From positions 1 to 27,071 of the forward strand of contig JBFKFP010000018.1 in NCBI GenBank assembly GCA_041618535.1: a DNA stretch of 27,071 nt. Direction: 5' to 3'. Numbering within the stretch: the stretch's first letter is position 1; every line of letters begins with the position of its first letter. The DNA is from SHLJ01 sp041618535. GTDB lineage: Bacteria; Bacteroidota; Bacteroidia; Flavobacteriales; Flavobacteriaceae. Below are positions 21,943 through 27,071 of this stretch, piece after piece. The notes below the pieces were generated by a model. It did not search any database and was not told the origin of the DNA. It saw nothing but the letters and a program-made list of their open reading frames with translations. The translations under genes and the position numbers were made by a program.

Positions 21943-23793
21943 ATGGGTGAATTAAAGGTGATCAAGCTTACGTCTAAAAAAGACAAGGCCAACTATATTC
22001 ATCAGCTTGTCAGGGACATTGAAGCACTAGACAAGATGATCGCCGAGGGGATCATTGAAAAATCACCGATTCGAGTTGGTGCTGAACAGGAGTTTTGCCT
22101 GGTCGACAAGGAGTTTAATCCCAGCCCAAAGGCATTGGAAATCCTGGAAGACATCAGTGACGAGCATTTCACTACGGAAATAGGAAGTTTTAATCTCGAG
22201 ATCAACCTTGACCCCTTCGAGCTGAGGGGTGACTGCTTCAGAAAAATTGCAAGCCAACTCAAATCTTTGTTGGAAAAAGCCAAAAAAGCATGCCAGAAAC
22301 ACGATACCCGGGTGCTTCTTACCGGCATACTGCCAACCCTTTCGCTAAGCCATATCAAACTGGAGAACATGGCCAATGTTCAGCGATATTTTGTTTTGAA
22401 TGACGCCATTCGTGAATCCAGAAGAGGCAACTTCGAAATACATATCAAAGGTGTGGATGAACTGAACCTGTTGCACGATTCAGTTTTACTTGAGGGCTGT
22501 AATACGAGTTTCCAGATTCATCTGCAGGTAAGCCCAGATGAATTTATCGACACCTATAATTGGGCCCAGGCTGTTGCAGGGCCAATACTCAGCGTGTGTA
22601 CAAACTCGCCACTGCTTTTTGGCAAAGAGTTGTGGAGCGAAACCCGGATTGCCCTGTTCACACAGAGTGTTGATACCAGGGCCAATTCATTTATGTTGAA
22701 TGAAAAGCAGTCAAGGGTTAGCTTTGGAAGCGATTGGACCAAGGGAACCGTTAGCGACATCTTTAAAGATAATATATCGAGGTTCAGAAGTCTGGTAACA
22801 GCCGAATATTTCTTAGACAGCGTGGAGATGTTGGAACAGGGAGAAATCCCCAAACTTAAGGCCCTCAATTTGCATAATGGCACAGTTTACAGGTGGAACA
22901 GGGCTTGTTATGGCGTTGGAGGGGGTAAGCCTCACTTGAGAATTGAGAACAGGTACATACCTTCTGGTCCTACCGTTTCTGACGAGATTGCCAACATGAT
23001 GTTCTGGATAGGCGTGATGAAGGGCAGGCCGAAGAAATACGAGAATATTGAAAAAAAGATGAATTTTAAGAATGCCAAGTCTAATTTTTACAATGCAGCC
23101 CGTTATGGCATGAACACTCAATTCGAATGGGCAGGCAAGACCGTATCTAGCCACAGCCTTATTCTTGATGAACTTCTTCCAATGGCTTACAGAGGCTTGT
23201 ATTCAATGAATGTTGACTCCAGCGATGCAGAACATTACCTCACAATCATTGAGAATCGCGTGAAGAATTTAACAGGCTCTGAATGGATAACTGCCTGCTA
23301 TCGGAATCTACAGTTAAAGAATAAACCATATGAGGCCGCCCAGATTCTTACCACCCATATGTATGAGAAGCAGGAGAACAATTTTCCGGTATCATCTTGG
23401 AGAGTTCTGGATTCCGATACACCAAATAAATTCAAAACCAACAGGCGGGTTGAGCATATTATGAGCACCGATATTTTTTCTGTCGACGAAAAGGACAGTG
23501 TGGAATTGGTTATTAATATCATGAAATGGAAAAACATACACCATATGCCAGTTATTGATTCTGATAAGCACATCATTGGCATGTTAAGCTGGAACGACAT
23601 CAAATCGTTTCTAGGAAATAAGGAGAAACTGCAAAGCGCGGTAGGAGAGGTTATGCACACTGATTTCATAACTATTCCTCAAGGTGGATCCGTTAAGCGG
23701 GTAAAAGAGCTGATGAAGCGTTACCAGGTTGATTGTCTTCCGGTGGTTCGCGAGAATCTTTTGGTTGGAATCATCACATCAAATGATGTCTGA
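21943..23793 (+). CDS. GCS2-type carboxylate-amine ligase fused to a CBS-domain pair
   Basis: A 616-residue cytosolic two-part protein. The N-terminal part (about 40-420) belongs to the GCS2 / glutamate-cysteine-ligase-like fold (YbdK group). RVGAEQEFCLVD (44-55) supplies the Glu-x-Glu metal-ATP motif; TEIGSFNLEINLDPFEL, ILTGILPTL (as LLTGILPTL) and GCNTSFQIHLQV follow, with LRIENRYIPSGPT further on. The family forms an amide bond between a carboxylate and an amine using ATP. The C-terminus has two CBS motifs (about 503-558 and 567-616), which usually bind adenine nucleotides and regulate the attached enzyme. CBS2 ends abruptly at GIITSNDV, where the next gene begins. No promoter was clear. 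The substrate is unknown; it need not be Glu plus Cys. Fold assignment is confident. Confidence 0.87.
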   Translation: MGELKVIKLTSKKDKANYIHQLVRDIEALDKMIAEGIIEKSPIRVGAEQEFCLVDKEFNPSPKALEILEDISDEHFTTEIGSFNLEINLDPFELRGDCFRKIASQLKSLLEKAKKACQKHDTRVLLTGILPTLSLSHIKLENMANVQRYFVLNDAIRESRRGNFEIHIKGVDELNLLHDSVLLEGCNTSFQIHLQVSPDEFIDTYNWAQAVAGPILSVCTNSPLLFGKELWSETRIALFTQSVDTRANSFMLNEKQSRVSFGSDWTKGTVSDIFKDNISRFRSLVTAEYFLDSVEMLEQGEIPKLKALNLHNGTVYRWNRACYGVGGGKPHLRIENRYIPSGPTVSDEIANMMFWIGVMKGRPKKYENIEKKMNFKNAKSNFYNAARYGMNTQFEWAGKTVSSHSLILDELLPMAYRGLYSMNVDSSDAEHYLTIIENRVKNLTGSEWITACYRNLQLKNKPYEAAQILTTHMYEKQENNFPVSSWRVLDSDTPNKFKTNRRVEHIMSTDIFSVDEKDSVELVINIMKWKNIHHMPVIDSDKHIIGMLSWNDIKSFLGNKEKLQSAVGEVMHTDFITIPQGGSVKRVKELMKRYQVDCLPVVRENLLVGIITSNDV

Positions 23794-25009
23794 AAAGATG
23801 GTTGAAGTTTACAGTAAGGCCCTGGACATTATTCTGAAAGTAGGGCGGTTTATCGGAAAGATCGAAAAAGAAGAAGGCCCCACCGTGGTCTTTTTTGGTG
23901 GTATTCACGGAAATGAACCAGCCGGTGTATTTGCCCTGAAGCGTCTATTCGAGAGGATTGACCCCAAGGATGTTAACGGATCTGTTTACGCCATTGCCGG
24001 AAATCTTGCCGCTCTCAAGAAAAGCCAGCGATTCATCAACAAGGATCTGAACAGAATTTGGACCGAAGCTGAAATTGAAGCCCTTGATCGCAAAACGGTT
24101 CTTAACGACGAAGAACATGAGCAGTACGAGCTTTACCAGGTATTAAAAAACATCATTGCCAGGAATAACCCCCCCTATTATTTTATCGACCTGCATACCA
24201 CTTCAAGTGAAACCTTACCTTTTATCACAATCAACGATGCACTTATCAACAGGAAATTTTCCGATCAATACCCGGTTCCTGTTGTTCTTGGTATAGAAGA
24301 GCATCTTTCGGGCCCCCTACTGAGTTATATCAATGAAAGAGGATATGTGTCCATAGGCTTCGAATCAGGCCAGCATGACAAAAGGGAGGCTATTTCGAAT
24401 GCCCTGGCGTTTGTTTACCTAACACTGAAGAATACAGGATCACTGAACGGTGAGCACGAACACGATTTTGAAAAATACTATGATCAGCTAAAACGCTACG
24501 CCAGGCACCTGAGTCAGGTTTTTGAGATCATTCACCTTCATCGGATATCCAATGGCGACATCTTTCAGATGTATCCAAACTTTGAGAGTTTTCAGAATGT
24601 AAAAAAGGGAACCACTTTAGCCGAATCGAACGGCGAGATCCTGAAAGCAACTTACAGTGCGAGAATCTTCATGCCCTTGTATCAGCAAAAGGGCAGGGAA
24701 GGTTATTTCATTATCAGAAGAATACATCCCTTTTTCCTCAGCCTCTCCGAATTACTTCGCAAGAGGAAGGCAGACGGGTTGTTGACCATATTACCCGGCG
24801 TTTCCTGGAAGGATAAGGAAAGCGGAACACTGCAGGTAAACCTGAGAATAGCCAGGCTGTTCGCCAGGCAGATATTCCACCTCTTAGGTTTCCGAAGTAA
24901 GTACACTGACAAATCGCACTTGAAACTCAATAACAGGGAGCGGGTAGCAAGGATAGAGATGTATAAAGACCTTCCCTGGTATAACAGGTCGAGAGTGAAT
25001 CACGATTAA
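23786..25009 (+). CDS. Succinylglutamate desuccinylase/aspartoacylase-like M14 hydrolase
   Basis: A zinc-dependent amide hydrolase of the AstE/AspA group, 407 residues from the second of two consecutive ATGs (23783, 23786). ATG 23798 is another option. Zinc ligands are visible: H41 and E44 in GGIHGNEPAG and H137 in DLHTTSS. NKDLNRIW gives the substrate Arg, and GFESGQHD holds the probable catalytic Glu. The C-terminal part (about 240-407) contains the beta-barrel-like extension of AspA proteins and then a basic region (RKYSDK-like, LLRKRKADG). The start overlaps the GCS2-CBS stop by 8 nt, so translation is coupled. The end shares TTAA with the convergent M1 peptidase gene. Relatives deacylate N-acyl amino acids. 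The neighbour makes amides, so this enzyme may act on the same compound. Confidence 0.88.
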   Translation: MSEKMVEVYSKALDIILKVGRFIGKIEKEEGPTVVFFGGIHGNEPAGVFALKRLFERIDPKDVNGSVYAIAGNLAALKKSQRFINKDLNRIWTEAEIEALDRKTVLNDEEHEQYELYQVLKNIIARNNPPYYFIDLHTTSSETLPFITINDALINRKFSDQYPVPVVLGIEEHLSGPLLSYINERGYVSIGFESGQHDKREAISNALAFVYLTLKNTGSLNGEHEHDFEKYYDQLKRYARHLSQVFEIIHLHRISNGDIFQMYPNFESFQNVKKGTTLAESNGEILKATYSARIFMPLYQQKGREGYFIIRRIHPFFLSLSELLRKRKADGLLTILPGVSWKDKESGTLQVNLRIARLFARQIFHLLGFRSKYTDKSHLKLNNRERVARIEMYKDLPWYNRSRVNHD

Positions 25010-26889
25010 TTATAGGCAGCGTTGCTGTAAGTATTGTTGCTGCGGTCTATATCAGCCATCAGCCCGGAAGGATCTATGGTGATGTTTTTTATATCACTTG
25101 TCGGGCGTTCAAGGCTAAAGGAATAGCTTGGATAAGCCCAGGCCCAGTCTTCCAGAGTCCTGCGCACTCCATTGGACGGCTTCTCACCTCTCATCATCCG
25201 AAGAGGGATATAGAATTGATCTTCAGACCCGTCATTATACTCTACCAGAATATCTATCGGCATAGGCATTAGCCCTATCCGTTCAAGTGTCACACGGGCT
25301 CCTTCACGGAATTCGGAAACATCTTTTACGGCGTAATCAATAGTGTTGGTGGTCTTTGTCCAATCTGTAAGATACCAGTCGAGTTCCAATCCGGAAACCT
25401 TTTCAGCCACCCTGATGAAATCATTGGGCGTCGGGTGTTTGAAACTCCACTCTTTATAAAACCGCTTTAAAGTTTCCTCTAGTTGATCTTTACCAATAAT
25501 ATAGCCGAGTTGAGCCAGGAAAACTGCGCCCTTGCTATAGGCTGAGGCGCTGTAGGCAGAGTTGAACTCATAACGGTCTGCATGTGTGCTTTGGGGTTGT
25601 TCTAATCCAGAGGTTGCCAACTGCCTATAACTACGGTACGATCCAGAATTGGGATTTACCAGGCCCTTGTTCATTACATGGTTCATGGCATGAGCAGAAA
25701 TATAGCTGGTGAAACCCTCATCCATCCATTCATGCTTAGACTCATTTGTTGCCAGCACAAATTGAAACCAGCTATGAGCCATTTCATGAGCTGTTACTCC
25801 AACAAGGCTGCCAAAATTCCTTTCTCCCGTAATCAGGGTGCACATTCCATATTCCATTCCGCCGTCACCTCCCTGAATAATCGAGTATTGTTCATATGGA
25901 TATGGTCCGAGCGTGGAATTAAAATAATTCATCAGCTCGACAGCTTTGGGTTGCAGCTTTTTCCAGTTATCAATAATTTTCGGATCATCCTGGTAGAAAA
26001 AGTGAATCATTGGCCCATTAGGAACCTGGTGCATATCATGTATATAATCTGGATCGGCCGCCCATGTAAAGTCGTGTACATCAGGAGCAAAAAAATGCCA
26101 GCTTAACTTTTTGCCAACAGGGCGCTCAAGCACAGCTGTCTCGTATCCATGTCCAACCTGGTTTGGATTTTGTAAATATCCGCTACCTCCTAACACATAG
26201 TTTTTATCGATGTGAATGGTCACATCAAAATCACCCCATACCCCATGGAATTCCCTTCCAATGTACGGATCGGCATGCCAGCCTTCATAGTCGTATTCCG
26301 CTAGTTTCGGGTACCACTGAGTCATGGAAAGGGCAATGCCTTCGCGGTTATTCCTGCCCGACCTTCTTATCTGCAGAGGGACCTGGGCGTTAAATTCCAT
26401 ATAAAGAGTTGTTGCTTCACCTGGCATCAACGGACTGTTCAGATCAACCTCAAGAATGGTTCCTGAGGTTTCATGGTTAATGGGCACCCCATCCTGTTTG
26501 AGGGTATTTACTTCAATATACCCTATTTCATCGGGCTTCAATTTCGAAATCCTGTCCCTGACCCGCCTGTCAGGATCGGCAATGGTTCTAGACCTAATAT
26601 CCATCTCGCTGCCGGGCTGAAAGGCGTTGAAATAAAGGTGATAATACACCCGTCTAAGAGTGTCGGGTGAATTATTTGTATAAACCAGGGTTTGTGTTCC
26701 CTTATAACGATAGCTGCTTACATCCATGTCAATATCCATTTTGTAATCGACATGCTGCTGCCAGTATCCCGGCTGTTCAGAGTTAAACTGAATCGTTCTT
26801 TCTGTAAGCGCACTCTCGGAAGGTCCCTGAGGAGCCTTACACGACAAGATTATTCCCGCCGAAAAAATAAAAATCAAGACGGATCTCAT
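25006..26889 (-). CDS. M1-family zinc metallopeptidase lipoprotein
   Basis: A 627-residue aminopeptidase-N-like protein attached to the envelope by lipid: MRSVLIFIFSAGIILSC ends in a lipobox with C17. The N-terminal beta domain (about 35-250) has the typical YHLYFNAF and TLYMEFNAQVPLQIRRSG segments. The zinc site HEMAHSW (H368, H372) is followed by E391 in WMDEGF, giving the HExxH-x18-E spacing of M1. The exopeptidase motif GAMEN is replaced by GGMEY (343-347), so N-terminal specificity may differ. A beta-rich C-terminus (about 525-610) completes it. It probably trims peptides outside the inner membrane. Its ATG lies 11 nt after the stop of the preceding unidentified gene. It ends in a 4-nt overlap with the convergent M14 gene. 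Confidence 0.93.
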   Translation of the reverse strand: MRSVLIFIFSAGIILSCKAPQGPSESALTERTIQFNSEQPGYWQQHVDYKMDIDMDVSSYRYKGTQTLVYTNNSPDTLRRVYYHLYFNAFQPGSEMDIRSRTIADPDRRVRDRISKLKPDEIGYIEVNTLKQDGVPINHETSGTILEVDLNSPLMPGEATTLYMEFNAQVPLQIRRSGRNNREGIALSMTQWYPKLAEYDYEGWHADPYIGREFHGVWGDFDVTIHIDKNYVLGGSGYLQNPNQVGHGYETAVLERPVGKKLSWHFFAPDVHDFTWAADPDYIHDMHQVPNGPMIHFFYQDDPKIIDNWKKLQPKAVELMNYFNSTLGPYPYEQYSIIQGGDGGMEYGMCTLITGERNFGSLVGVTAHEMAHSWFQFVLATNESKHEWMDEGFTSYISAHAMNHVMNKGLVNPNSGSYRSYRQLATSGLEQPQSTHADRYEFNSAYSASAYSKGAVFLAQLGYIIGKDQLEETLKRFYKEWSFKHPTPNDFIRVAEKVSGLELDWYLTDWTKTTNTIDYAVKDVSEFREGARVTLERIGLMPMPIDILVEYNDGSEDQFYIPLRMMRGEKPSNGVRRTLEDWAWAYPSYSFSLERPTSDIKNITIDPSGLMADIDRSNNTYSNAAYN

Positions 26890-26900
26890 TAATCATAAGT

Positions 26901-27071
26901 TTAATTAGCCGCCATTTTTGTGGCGTAGATTAAGGCATTGTAAGCGTTAACGATCTTCCCCGATTTTGACAAATCGCTAAAAGGCCTGATATCACCAGAG
27001 TTACCACCAACCACTACTTTGGTATTCAATGGCAGACCCGATTCAATAAGGATTTGTTTTACCTGGCTGGC
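26901..27071 (-). CDS. C-terminal end of an unidentified protein
   Basis: The minus strand is open from the window edge to TAA (26903-26901), giving the last 56 residues of a gene I do not recognise. It includes KQILIESGLPLNTKVVVGGN and GDIRPFSDLSKSGKIVNAYN, and ends ATKMAAN. It is followed after 11 nt by the M1 peptidase gene on the same strand, so the two are likely co-transcribed. Alternating helix and strand (KVVVGG) suggests an alpha/beta fold, but nothing more can be said. The frame and spacing make it a real gene end. Confidence 0.6.
   Translation of the reverse strand, partial: ASQVKQILIESGLPLNTKVVVGGNSGDIRPFSDLSKSGKIVNAYNALIYATKMAAN

Noticed and set aside
22002..23669. Several minus-strand frames of 79-124 codons opposite the GCS2-CBS gene
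   Set aside because: All are antisense to an intact 616-residue protein with clear domains.

Overview
The window looks like a chromosomal segment of a member of the Bacteroidota, most likely a marine Flavobacteriaceae. Three things point there. Gene content and order are flavobacterial in style: DUF4175-ybeY-mnmG, gltX and glnS close together, rnpA next to an S41 peptidase, head-GIN and OmpA-type envelope proteins, and an RNase R. At least nine genes carry the Bacteroidota promoter -7 element TAnnTTTG a short distance before the gene. Shine-Dalgarno sequences are essentially absent. Most of the window is housekeeping DNA. I see no insertion sequence, prophage, CRISPR array or obvious defence island.

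Layout. 1-4757 (minus strand): a DUF4175 giant coiled-coil membrane protein, ybeY and the first half of mnmG. A perfect parS site (929-944) lies in the mnmG leader. 4888-7492 (plus): an AlkB-type membrane di-iron monooxygenase and gltX. 7506-8174 (minus): a small outer-membrane beta-barrel protein. 8249-9178 (plus): an SPFH/band-7 protein ending at a bidirectional terminator, facing glnS (9268-10959, minus). 11058-11750 (plus): a zinc-ribbon protein, folB and tRNA-Cys. 11774-16596 (minus): rnr, a membrane acyltransferase, a head-GIN envelope protein and a LysE-family exporter. 16597-17137: the only long gene-free stretch, very AT-rich. 17138-18942 (plus): rpiB, a CDF metal exporter and an ElaA-type GNAT, packed with 0-2 nt gaps. 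18939-21834 (minus): a double-OmpA-domain protein, an S41 protease and rnpA. 21943-25009 (plus): a GCS2 ligase-CBS fusion overlapping an aspartoacylase-like M14 hydrolase. 25006-27071 (minus): an M1-family lipoprotein peptidase and the tail of an unrecognised gene.

How the genes fit together. Translation and RNA metabolism dominate: mnmG (tRNA wobble modification), ybeY (rRNA maturation), gltX and glnS (charging), tRNA-Cys, rnr and rnpA. Envelope proteins make up the second group. The strongest non-routine signals are (1) the parS centromere site between the mnmG promoter and its start codon, which suggests an origin-proximal position; (2) the coupled GCS2-CBS / M14 pair, which chemically resembles a make-and-break amide-bond module of unknown substrate; (3) two convergent gene pairs whose stop codons share one 4-bp palindrome; and (4) a tRNA terminator whose 3' arm doubles as the last codons of the opposite-strand gene.
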